Assembly: GCA_030451965.1 (NCBI GenBank)
Contig: JAKDNE010000060.1
Location: 1-12,194 of the forward strand
From: Brachybacterium sp.
GTDB lineage: Bacteria; Actinomycetota; Actinomycetes; Actinomycetales; Dermabacteraceae
Length of the DNA stretch: 12,194 bases
Direction: 5' to 3'
Shown: positions 1 through 5,598 of the stretch, in pieces
How positions within the stretch are numbered: position 1 is the first letter of the stretch
How the letters are laid out: every line of letters begins with the position of its first letter
Position numbers and translations under genes: made by a program
Notes under the pieces: generated by a model
Databases searched by the model: none
The model's input: the letters and a program-made list of their open reading frames with translations, nothing else
Told to the model about the DNA's origin: nothing

Positions 1-589
1 GGCCCCGGCCGAGCTGCCCGGGCCGGGAGACCGCCCAGTCCAGCAGGAGATGGTCCCGGCGCCGCGTCGCCACCGCGCCCATCAGCGCCGCCAGCAGTCC
101 GGCCACGAGCGCGGCCACCAGCAGCGTCAGTCCCTGTTCCGGGAAGCGATCGGCGAGCTCGGTCGACTCGGAGCGGATGCTCAGGATCACCGTGATGGCG
201 ACCATCGCGAACGCCACCAGCAGCAGGGCCGCCTCCACCAGGCGCAGCGGGAGCTGTCGTGCCTGCCGCTCCGCCTGCGCGGCGGACTCCAGCTCGTCGG
301 CCACCGGATCGGCGCCCTCCTCGAGCACCACCCGGCGCTCGTCCGCCAGGCGCTGGACGAACTCCTCCGTGCCCGGGCGGGAGCGCAGCGACGGGGCGTA
401 CTGCGCGCGCTGCGATGCGGTGAGCCAGGCAGCCATCACCAGCGCGTCGGCCGACGCGCGCTCCTCGGGCAGCAGATCGGCGCTCACGATCGCGCGCAGC
501 TTCGCCGCCTGGCGCCCGCCGAAGAGTCCCGGGGGCGCCGAGGGGCCGCTGGGCGGGAGATGTCTCGGCGACGGTGCTGGAGTCGACAT
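1..589 (-). CDS. Hypothetical two-helix membrane protein, 3' end outside window
   Basis: An open frame reads leftward from ATG at 589-587 for 196 codons and leaves the window without a stop, so the C-terminus is missing. I do not recognise the family. Residues 1-25 are Pro/Ser-rich and look disordered. Residues 26-115 are soluble and charged, with Glu/Arg-rich helical stretches around 75-112. Two hydrophobic segments follow at about 118-137 (core ALLLVAFAMVAITVIL) and 153-174 (LTLLVAALVAGLLAALMGAV), the second followed by the positive cluster RRR at 176-178. A cytoplasmic N-terminal domain on a membrane hairpin is the simplest reading. No ribosome binding site precedes the ATG; instead GACGAT lies exactly 6 nt upstream, suggesting a leaderless message. 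It is divergent from the FAD-protein gene with a 90-bp gap. Codon bias supports coding. Function unknown. Confidence 0.72.
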   Translation of the reverse strand, partial: MSTPAPSPRHLPPSGPSAPPGLFGGRQAAKLRAIVSADLLPEERASADALVMAAWLTASQRAQYAPSLRSRPGTEEFVQRLADERRVVLEEGADPVADELESAAQAERQARQLPLRLVEAALLLVAFAMVAITVILSIRSESTELADRFPEQGLTLLVAALVAGLLAALMGAVATRRRDHLLLDWAVSRPGQLGRG

Positions 590-595
590 GGCGTC

Positions 596-601
596 ATCGT
601 C
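596..601 (-). promoter_or_regulatory. Candidate -10 element, leaderless start of the left-edge gene
   Basis: On the minus strand GACGAT is followed by 6 nt and then the ATG at 589. It keeps the two most important -10 positions (A2 and T6) but is otherwise a weak match to TATAAT. I see no -35. The call rests mainly on the same spacing being found at four other start codons in this window. Confidence 0.25.
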
Positions 602-667
602 CCAGATCGGTGGGGGCGATGCGGACGCGACGGCGCGATCACGTACGGCAGCAGGGGGCGTCCGCGC

Positions 668-673
668 CATACT
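668..673 (+). promoter_or_regulatory. Candidate -10 element (CATACT), leaderless start of the FAD-protein operon
   Basis: CATACT matches the -10 consensus at four of six positions and lies 6 nt before the ATG at 680, so transcription could begin at the A of the start codon. There is no convincing ribosome binding site and no clear -35. This would drive the operon 680-4482. Confidence 0.45.
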
Positions 674-679
674 GGGGCG

Positions 680-2449
680 ATGACCGCAGCCGCCGACCCC
701 GTCCGCACCGTCGCCGTCGTCGGGGCGGGGCCGCGGGGCACGGCGATCATCGAACGCCTGGTGGCCGCCTCGAACGGCGCTGATTGGCGGGGTGGCCTCA
801 CCGTGCATCTGATCGACCCTCTGGTGGGTCGAGGCGGCGCCGTCTGGCGGCACGACCAGTCCGAGATCCTGCTGATGAACACCACCACCTGCCAGACCAC
901 GATGTACCCCGACGAGTCCTGCCATGCGCTGCTGCCCGCGACGCGCACGGAGACCCTCGCGCAGCACCTGGCGGGGGAGGGGCTCACGCCCACCGACTTC
1001 GCCTCCCGCGCCGCGCACGGCCGCTATCTCGCCCATGTGCTCGAGGAGGCGCAGGGCGACGCCGATCCGGTCCGGCTGCGGATCGTCGAGCACGCCGCCG
1101 AGGCGGTCGACGTCACCGGCGAGGCCGACGGCCCGCAGCGGGTGCGGCTGAGCGACGGTCGGGTGCTGCGCGCCGACGCCGTCGCCCTCGCGCTCGGGCA
1201 TCTGCCCACCGCGCTCGGGCCCCGCTCGCAGCAGCTGGCCGACGCCGCCGAACGCCATGGCCTGGTCCACCTCGGACCCGCGAACCCGCTCGAGGTGGAC
1301 TACACCTCCCTGCTGGGGCGAGAGGCCGTCGCGATCCAGGGCATGGGGCTGAACTTCTACGACGCGATCGGCATGCTCACCGAGGCCGCCGGTGGGCGCT
1401 TCGCGCCCGACGCCTCCGCCCCCTCCGGCCTTCGCTACCTGCCCGGTGGTGGGGAGCCGCGCCTGGTGGTCGGCTCTCGCTCCGGCATGGTCTACCGGCC
1501 CAAACCCGATCTCGGCGGCCGGATGCCGGAGCCGTATCTCCCCGAGGTGCTCACGGGGGAGAGGGTGCTCGAGCTCGCGGTCCGTGCCGCGGGGGTGGAC
1601 CACGAGCGCGACGTGATGCCGCTGATGTTCGCCGAGCTGCGCCGAGCGCTGCGGGGCGGAGGATTCCCCGAGCTCGCGGACGACCAGATCCTGCTCCCGC
1701 TGCTGTTCCCCTTCGGCCGCCGCGGCGGCGAGAGCCCGGTGCCGCCCCGGAGCACCCGTGACGTGCTGCGCGAGGCGCTGCGGGCCGCGACCGAGCCGGA
1801 CCCGGCCTGGGTGCTGATCTACCGGGTGCTGATCGCGCTGCGGATCCAGGTGGGACGCCTCACCGACCTCGGCGCCTACACCACCGATTCCGTGCGGCAG
1901 GACATCGACGGGCACCTGCGCAACGCCTTCGCCTCCTGGGCCTCGGGCCCGCCCGTGCTGCGCGCCCGACAGGTGCTCGCCCTGCAGGAGGCGGGGCTGC
2001 TGGAGTTCACCGGCCCACGGATGCACCTGGACATCGACGACGAGGCCGGCCGCTACGCCGTCCACGGTGCGGAGGAGCAGACCACCCTGTGCGACGGCGT
2101 GCTCGAGGCGCACCTGCCGCCGGTGGACCTGCCCGCCTATCGCAGCGCCCTGCTGGGTGCCTGGCGGGAGCGCGGCGAGGTGCAGAAGGACTCCTGGGCC
2201 TCCCGCGGCACGAGGCGGCGGATGCTCACCGGCTCCATCGCGGTCGATGGCCTGTACACGCCGGTCGGGGCCGACGGCACCGTCTACGAGCGACGGCTGC
2301 TGGTCGGCGTGCCGGTGAGCACCGCGCAGCCGGGCTCCTCGATCACTGCCGAACCCGGCACCTCCCCGCAGCTGCTGAGGCACGCCGAGGCGGTCGCGCT
2401 GCGACTGGCCCGTGCCGGAGGAGCGCTCGACGACGGCGTGGCACGATGA
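680..2449 (+). CDS. FAD/NAD(P)-binding protein (NAD_binding_9-type oxidoreductase)
   Basis: A 589-residue protein. The N-terminus carries the dinucleotide-binding glycine motif VGAGPRG at 14-20 after a beta strand. Further family marks are the MNTTT..QTTMYPDES stretch at 66-80, FASRAAHGRYLAHVL at 107-121 (matching the F..R..YG.YL pattern of these flavoproteins), the second FAD-site strand VALALGHLP at 168-176, and a second nucleotide motif IQGMGLNFYDA at 219-229. GSRSGMVYRPKP at 265-276 is also typical. The family resembles N-hydroxylating flavin monooxygenases, but the actual substrate of these actinobacterial members is unknown. I start at ATG 680 because homology begins just after it and a -10-like element sits 6 nt upstream; a much longer open frame upstream is antisense to the left-edge gene. 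The stop overlaps the dapE start (ATGA), so the two are probably translationally coupled, which hints at but does not prove a link to diaminopimelate or lysine metabolism. Confidence 0.85.
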   Translation: MTAAADPVRTVAVVGAGPRGTAIIERLVAASNGADWRGGLTVHLIDPLVGRGGAVWRHDQSEILLMNTTTCQTTMYPDESCHALLPATRTETLAQHLAGEGLTPTDFASRAAHGRYLAHVLEEAQGDADPVRLRIVEHAAEAVDVTGEADGPQRVRLSDGRVLRADAVALALGHLPTALGPRSQQLADAAERHGLVHLGPANPLEVDYTSLLGREAVAIQGMGLNFYDAIGMLTEAAGGRFAPDASAPSGLRYLPGGGEPRLVVGSRSGMVYRPKPDLGGRMPEPYLPEVLTGERVLELAVRAAGVDHERDVMPLMFAELRRALRGGGFPELADDQILLPLLFPFGRRGGESPVPPRSTRDVLREALRAATEPDPAWVLIYRVLIALRIQVGRLTDLGAYTTDSVRQDIDGHLRNAFASWASGPPVLRARQVLALQEAGLLEFTGPRMHLDIDDEAGRYAVHGAEEQTTLCDGVLEAHLPPVDLPAYRSALLGAWRERGEVQKDSWASRGTRRRMLTGSIAVDGLYTPVGADGTVYERRLLVGVPVSTAQPGSSITAEPGTSPQLLRHAEAVALRLARAGGALDDGVAR

Positions 2450-3558
2450 CGGCCATGAGCAACCAGGCGGCGCCAGTCCTCGATCCCCACGCCGATATCG
2501 CCCGTCTCACTGCGGCGATCGTCGACATCGACTCCGTCTCCGGGAACGAGAGGGCGCTCGCCGATGCGGTCGAGCAGGCGCTGCGCGAGCACGCCGTCCA
2601 CCTCGAGGTGCTCCGCGACGGGGACACCGTCATCGCGCGCACCGACCGCGGTCTCCCCCAGCGGGTGCTGCTGGCCGGGCACCTGGACACCGTCCCGCTC
2701 GCGGACAACCTGCCCTCCATCCGCCGCACCCGGGAAGGCCGCGAGGAGCTGGTGGGTCGCGGCTCCTGCGACATGAAGGGCGGTCTCGCGGTGCTCCTGA
2801 AGCTCGCCGTCGAGGCCGCTGCCGCGCCCGTGGACCTCACCTGGATCTTCTACGACCACGAGGAGGTCGCCGCGGCGGACAACGCCCTCACCCGGATCGC
2901 GGCCGAGCATCCCGAGCACCTCGAGGCGGATTTCGCGATCCTCGGCGAACCCACCTCCGCCGGCGTCGAGGGCGGCTGCAAGGGCACCATGAAGCTCGAG
3001 GTCACGGCCCACGGGATCGCCGCGCACTCCGCCCGCGACTGGGTGGGTGAGAACGCGATCCACCGCCTCGCCCCGGTGCTGGAGCGCCTTGCCGCCTACC
3101 GGGCCCGCCGTGCGGTGATCGACGGGCTCGAGTACCGCGAGTGCCTCAACGTGGTCTCGATCGCGGGGGGCATCGCCGGCAACGTGATCCCCGACCGGGC
3201 CACCGCGCTGCTGAACTACCGCTTCGCGCCCGATACCTCGGTCCGACAGGCCGAGGCGCATGTGCGCGAGGTCCTGACAGGGCTCGAGCTGGAGATCGAG
3301 GTGATCGACGCCTCCGGGGGCGCGCTGCCCGGCCTGGACAACGCCGCGGCCCGCGGCTTCCTCGCCGCGCTCGGGGAGGACGTGACCGTCGCCGCGAAGC
3401 AGGGCTGGACCGATGTGGCCCGCTTCTCCGCGCTGGGCACCCCGGCGGTGAACTTCGGCCCCGGGGACCCGCTGCTCGCCCATACCGATGATGAGCATGT
3501 GCCGCTGGAGGATCTCGAGATCGCGCTCGCGGGGCTGCGCCGATTCCTGTCCGTCTGA
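2446..3558 (+). CDS. dapE: Succinyl-diaminopimelate desuccinylase (DapE, M20 metallopeptidase family)
   Basis: DapE hydrolyses N-succinyl-LL-2,6-diaminopimelate to LL-diaminopimelate and succinate in the succinylase branch of lysine and meso-DAP synthesis in the cytoplasm. The 370-residue protein shows the full di-zinc M20 set: GHLD at 78-81 (H79, D81), GRGSCDMKGG at 104-113 (bridging D109), the catalytic pair HEE at 138-140 (E139 base, E140 ligand), LGEPTS at 166-171 (E168 ligand), and LLAHTDDEHV at 343-352 (H346 ligand). Residues about 180-290 form the dimerisation lid, with TAHGIAAHSAR at 187-197 carrying the inter-subunit histidine. The length and the GWTD and NFGPGD motifs fit the Gram-positive/actinobacterial DapE subfamily. 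The start is ATG 2446, chosen for its ATGA overlap with the upstream stop; ATG 2455 is possible and neither has a good ribosome binding site. A LOG-family gene downstream is the same neighbour order as in mycobacteria. Confidence 0.93.
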   Translation: MTAMSNQAAPVLDPHADIARLTAAIVDIDSVSGNERALADAVEQALREHAVHLEVLRDGDTVIARTDRGLPQRVLLAGHLDTVPLADNLPSIRRTREGREELVGRGSCDMKGGLAVLLKLAVEAAAAPVDLTWIFYDHEEVAAADNALTRIAAEHPEHLEADFAILGEPTSAGVEGGCKGTMKLEVTAHGIAAHSARDWVGENAIHRLAPVLERLAAYRARRAVIDGLEYRECLNVVSIAGGIAGNVIPDRATALLNYRFAPDTSVRQAEAHVREVLTGLELEIEVIDASGGALPGLDNAAARGFLAALGEDVTVAAKQGWTDVARFSALGTPAVNFGPGDPLLAHTDDEHVPLEDLEIALAGLRRFLSV

Positions 3559-3569
3559 GCGTTACGCTC
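3557..3569. repeat. Perfect 6-bp inverted repeat at the dapE stop / LOG-gene promoter
   Basis: GAGCGT-T-ACGCTC is a perfect odd palindrome. It overlaps the dapE stop codon and fully covers the candidate -10 hexamer of the next gene. It could be an operator or a chance palindrome; it is too short to serve as a terminator hairpin with a 1-nt centre. Confidence 0.35.
3563..3568 (+). promoter_or_regulatory. Candidate -10 element (TACGCT), internal leaderless promoter
   Basis: TACGCT fits the TANNNT pattern and ends 6 nt before the ATG at 3575, which has no ribosome binding site. This could add an internal transcription start for the LOG-family gene within the operon. No clear -35 is visible, as is common for actinobacterial promoters. 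Confidence 0.45.
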
Positions 3570-3574
3570 GGTCC

Positions 3575-4324
3575 ATGACGCCTGAGGAACGAGACCGCCA
3601 CCGCAAGGGCCCGATCACACTGCGCCGGTCCCAGCGACCCGGCCGCACCACCGACCAGCGCCTCCTGGAGGAGGACGGACCCACGGACTGGGTCCATACG
3701 GATCCGTGGCGGGTGATGCGCATCCAGTCCGAGTTCGTCGAGGGGTTCGGCGCGCTCGCCGAGCTCGGACCGGCGATCTCGATCTTCGGCTCCGCCCGGC
3801 TGGGCGAGGACAGCCCCTACTACGACTGCGCGGTGGAGATCGCCCGCGGCGTCGTGGAGATGGGCTACGCCGTCATCACGGGCGGTGGTCCCGGGATCAT
3901 GGAGGCGGGCAACCGCGGTGCCCAGGAGGCCGATGGTGTCTCCGTCGGGCTCGGCATCGAGCTTCCCCACGAGCATGGCCTGAACAAGCATGTCGACCTG
4001 GGGGTCGACTTCCGGTACTTCTTCGTCCGCAAGATGATGTTCGTGAAGTACTCCAGCGGCTTCGTGGTGATGCCCGGCGGCTTCGGCACCTTCGACGAGC
4101 TGTTCGAGGCGCTGTGCCTGATGCAGACCCACAAGATCGACCTGTTCCCGGTGGTGCTGGTGGGGCGCGACTACTGGCAGGGCCTGCTGGACTGGCTGCG
4201 CACCACGGTGGTCGACGGCGGGATGGCGAACCCGCCGGACATCGACCTGATGCGCGTGGTCGACACTCCGCAGGAGGCGCTGGAGATGCTGCGGAAGTAC
4301 GCGCGGGAGGAGACCGACACATGA
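3575..4324 (+). CDS. LOG-family / TIGR00730 Rossmann-fold protein (putative nucleotide 5'-monophosphate ribohydrolase)
   Basis: A 249-residue protein of the LONELY GUY / 'lysine decarboxylase-like' family, whose characterised members release free base (cytokinin in plants and some actinobacteria) from nucleoside 5'-monophosphates. The signature motif PGGFGTFDE is at 167-175, preceded by the nucleotide-site glycine motif GGGPGIMEAGNRGA at 103-116 and FGSAR at 71-75. FVRKMMF at 150-156 carries the conserved Arg-Lys pair before the signature. Residues 1-60 are a charged extension typical of the longer actinobacterial members. The old 'lysine decarboxylase' name is not supported by activity, although the position next to dapE explains how it arose. 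It lies 16 nt after dapE and its stop overlaps the start of the next small gene (ATGA). True substrate here is unknown; the M. tuberculosis homologue Rv1205 is also near dapE. Confidence 0.9.
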   Translation: MTPEERDRHRKGPITLRRSQRPGRTTDQRLLEEDGPTDWVHTDPWRVMRIQSEFVEGFGALAELGPAISIFGSARLGEDSPYYDCAVEIARGVVEMGYAVITGGGPGIMEAGNRGAQEADGVSVGLGIELPHEHGLNKHVDLGVDFRYFFVRKMMFVKYSSGFVVMPGGFGTFDELFEALCLMQTHKIDLFPVVLVGRDYWQGLLDWLRTTVVDGGMANPPDIDLMRVVDTPQEALEMLRKYAREETDT

Positions 4325-4482
4325 GCGCAGCGGGGCCGATCGTGATCCTCCTGCTGCTGGTCGCACTGCTGGTCGGAGTGCTGATGGTGGGGGTCGCGAC
4401 CGGCACGATCGGCGGCGGGATCGACGTCCCCGACAGGCCGCGACGAGCTCGACGTGCGCGCCGGTCCCGAGACCTGAGATAA
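4321..4482 (+). CDS. Small single-span membrane protein with Arg-rich tail, 53 aa
   Basis: The 53-codon gene starts at an ATG that overlaps the stop of the LOG-family gene (ATGA), a strong sign of translational coupling. One hydrophobic helix spans about residues 6-26 (core PIVILLLLVALLVGVLMVGV), then a Gly-rich turn, IDVPDRP at 34-40, and a basic tail with nine arginines between 39 and 53. By the positive-inside rule the tail should be cytoplasmic and the N-terminus outside. I do not recognise a named family; a small hydrophobic protein at this place between the LOG gene and the DUF3117 gene is also seen in other actinobacteria as far as I recall. Its TAA stop lies inside the -10 element of the DUF3117 gene. 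Function unknown. Confidence 0.68.
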   Translation: MSAAGPIVILLLLVALLVGVLMVGVATGTIGGGIDVPDRPRRARRARRSRDLR

Positions 4483-4483
4483 T
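4475..4483 (+). promoter_or_regulatory. Extended -10 promoter (TGA-GATAAT) of the DUF3117 gene
   Basis: GATAAT at 4478-4483 matches five of six consensus bases and is preceded by TG one base upstream, making an extended -10. Transcription would start near 4490, giving a leader of about 70 nt. The hexamer shares bases with the stop codon of the small membrane protein gene. No good -35 is apparent. Confidence 0.55.
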
Positions 4484-4507
4484 GGCCACCGTACGCGCAT
4501 TGTCCGA

Positions 4508-4526
4508 GGCCCCGTCCGGGGGAGCC
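4508..4526 (+). other. Small GC hairpin in the DUF3117 leader
   Basis: CCCC at 4510-4513 and GGGG at 4518-4521 can pair around a GTCC loop, with flanking GG/CC that may extend the stem. It lies in the predicted leader, 22 nt before the ribosome binding site. It could stabilise the transcript; in such GC-rich DNA it may also be chance. Confidence 0.25.
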
Positions 4527-4547
4527 ACGCAAGGGCAGTGACACATC

Positions 4548-4554
4548 AAGGAGG
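4548..4554 (+). promoter_or_regulatory. Strong ribosome binding site (AAGGAGG) that fixes the DUF3117 start
   Basis: AAGGAGG is a full anti-16S match and stands 4 nt before the ATG at 4559. It places the start at 4559 and excludes the in-frame upstream ATG at 4538. It is the best ribosome binding site in the window. Confidence 0.8.
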
Positions 4555-4558
4555 CACG

Positions 4559-4726
4559 ATGGCTGCTATGAAGCCGCGCACCGGTGACGGTCCGCTCGAG
4601 GTCGTGGAGGAGGGTCGCAGCATCATCATGCGAGTCCCGCTCGAAGGGGGCGGCCGTCTGGTCGTCGAGATCGCCGCATCGGAAGCCGTGGAGCTGCGAG
4701 AGGCCCTGGAGGGCGTCATCAAGTAG
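4559..4726 (+). CDS. DUF3117 domain-containing protein, 55 aa
   Basis: The protein begins MAAMKPRTGDGPLEVVEEGR and continues through IIMRVPLEGGGRLVVEI at about 22-38 to an acidic helical C-terminus. This is the DUF3117 family, nearly confined to Actinobacteria; from memory the M. tuberculosis member is Rv1211, with an almost identical N-terminus. No biochemical function is established. The pattern suggests a small beta-hairpin plus C-terminal helix, with no membrane segment or cysteine. The gene is monocistronic: it has its own extended -10 promoter, a roughly 70-nt leader, a near-perfect ribosome binding site and a strong hairpin 17 nt after its stop, all consistent with high expression. It sits in the same order relative to dapE, the LOG gene and the methyltransferase as in mycobacteria. 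Confidence 0.95.
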   Translation: MAAMKPRTGDGPLEVVEEGRSIIMRVPLEGGGRLVVEIAASEAVELREALEGVIK

Positions 4727-4743
4727 CAGATCACCAGCCCGGA

Positions 4744-4777
4744 CCTCAGCCCCGCACCTCCTGGTGCGGGGCTGAGG
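4744..4777. terminator. Perfect 15-bp hairpin, likely bidirectional terminator
   Basis: Arms 4744-4758 and 4763-4777 pair perfectly around a TCCT loop; the stem is 11 of 15 G/C pairs. It lies 17 nt after the DUF3117 stop and 36 nt after the stop of the convergent methyltransferase gene, so it can serve both strands. There is no T-tract on either side, as is frequent for actinobacterial terminators. Confidence 0.85.
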
Positions 4778-4813
4778 CCATCTCCGGGCCGGTCGCGGGC
4801 ACTGCTGGCTGGG

Positions 4814-5467
4814 TCAGGGGCGCAGCACGGCGGCGAGCACGCCGTCGCCGCTACCGGTGAGCACCGAGACCAGGTCCTCGGATTCCGCGACGGCCTTCAG
4901 CAGCGCGCGCACGGCCTGCGTGGTGGCGTCCCGTGCGGTCGGGTCCGCGACCCGGTCGTGGAACAGGGCGTGCGGGATCACCAGCACCCCACCGGGCCTC
5001 AGCAGGCGCTTCGCATGCTCGAGCAGGTCCAGGGCGTGCGGCGTGTGAGCGGGGAAGCTCACCAGGTCGTAGGCGTGATCGGTGAGACGGCCGACGACGT
5101 CGCGGGGGCGGCCGGCGATGGTGCGCACCCGGGGAGACCGGATCCCGGCCTCGACGAAGGCCTCCCGGGCGGCGCGCTGGTTCTCGACCTCGAGGTCGAT
5201 GGTGGTCAGCACCCCGTCCGGGTGCATGCCCGAGAGCAGGTAGAGGGAGCCGACACCGCTGCCGGTCCCGATCTCGACGGCGGAGCGCGCATGCACCGAG
5301 GCCGCCAGCACCCGCATCAGCGCGCCGGCCCCCGGCAGCACCGGGGTCGCGCCGAGCTCATTGCCGCGATCTCTGGCGCGGGCGAGCACCCCGTCGTCGG
5401 AGAAGAGGATCGCCTCGTCGACGAATTCCTCACCGTGGGCCCAGCCGGCCACTTTTCCCGACGACAT
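4814..5467 (-). CDS. O-methyltransferase-like protein (family 3 type, SAM-dependent) with altered metal site
   Basis: A 217-residue Rossmann methyltransferase of the class I cation-dependent O-methyltransferase group, similar as I recall to M. tuberculosis Rv1220c. The SAM motif I is VEIGTGSGVGSLYLL at 64-78, the ribose-binding acid is D91 in TTIDLE, and a motif like LRPGGVLVI is at 156-164. The C-terminus GDGVLAAVLRP is typical of the actinobacterial group. In most family members the strand after motif III reads F.DADK and a later one DN, giving the metal ligands; here these places read SFPAHTP (137-143) and IPHALFHD (164-171), so the acidic ligands are gone. It may bind SAM without metal, act on another substrate, or be catalytically altered. 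The start at ATG 5467 is chosen because GGAGAGG sits 8 nt upstream; an in-frame GTG at 5488 has no such site. It is convergent with the DUF3117 gene and divergent from tatB. Confidence 0.85.
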   Translation of the reverse strand: MSSGKVAGWAHGEEFVDEAILFSDDGVLARARDRGNELGATPVLPGAGALMRVLAASVHARSAVEIGTGSGVGSLYLLSGMHPDGVLTTIDLEVENQRAAREAFVEAGIRSPRVRTIAGRPRDVVGRLTDHAYDLVSFPAHTPHALDLLEHAKRLLRPGGVLVIPHALFHDRVADPTARDATTQAVRALLKAVAESEDLVSVLTGSGDGVLAAVLRP

Positions 5468-5475
5468 CAGCGCAT

Positions 5476-5482
5476 CCTCTCC
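5476..5482 (-). promoter_or_regulatory. Ribosome binding site (GGAGAGG) fixing the methyltransferase start
   Basis: On the minus strand GGAGAGG ends 8 nt before the ATG at 5467, a normal distance. It favours that start over the upstream in-frame GTG at 5488. Confidence 0.6.
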
Positions 5483-5503
5483 GTTCACAGTGCGATCTGG
5501 CCG

Positions 5504-5509
5504 ATCCTA
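5504..5509 (-). promoter_or_regulatory. Candidate -10 element (TAGGAT) of the methyltransferase gene
   Basis: TAGGAT on the minus strand matches four of six -10 bases; transcription would start near 5497 and give a leader of about 30 nt that includes the ribosome binding site. CTCACA, 16 nt further upstream, is a weak -35 candidate. Confidence 0.4.
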
Positions 5510-5549
5510 CGACAGCGGCCGCCCCTGTGAGCCCCCGTGGAGCCTGCGA

Positions 5550-5558
5550 TGCAATAAT
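5550..5558 (+). promoter_or_regulatory. Extended -10 promoter (TGC-AATAAT) of tatB
   Basis: AATAAT at 5553-5558 matches five of six -10 bases and has TG one base upstream. Transcription would begin near 5565, 34 nt before the tatB ATG. It is arranged back to back with the methyltransferase promoter about 40 bp away. Confidence 0.5.
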
Positions 5559-5588
5559 GGCGGCGCATCAGCAGACCTCGAGACGTAC

Positions 5589-5595
5589 AAGGTGG
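5589..5595 (+). promoter_or_regulatory. Ribosome binding site (AAGGTGG) of tatB
   Basis: AAGGTGG stands just before the ATG at 5599, with the AAGG core 6 nt from it. It supports this start rather than the in-frame ATG at 5617, which lacks such a site but would give the more typical short TatB N-terminus. Confidence 0.55.
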
Positions 5596-5598
5596 ACA

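Noticed and set aside
50..679. A plus-strand open frame that would extend the flavoprotein by 210 residues upstream.
   Set aside because: It is Arg/His/Gln-rich with no family features and lies antisense to the left-edge membrane-protein gene, which has normal composition and membrane helices. Homology of the flavoprotein begins just after ATG 680.
2284..3498. A 404-codon minus-strand open frame across dapE.
   Set aside because: It is the antisense shadow of dapE, whose complete metal-site motifs leave no doubt about the coding strand; such long shadows are expected at this GC content.
3146..4549. A 467-codon minus-strand open frame across the LOG gene.
   Set aside because: Composition is low-quality (His/Arg/Pro-rich) and it covers two recognised plus-strand genes.
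4538..4558. An upstream in-frame ATG for the DUF3117 gene.
   Set aside because: The AAGGAGG site lies between it and the ATG at 4559, and the family begins MAAMKPRTGDGP.
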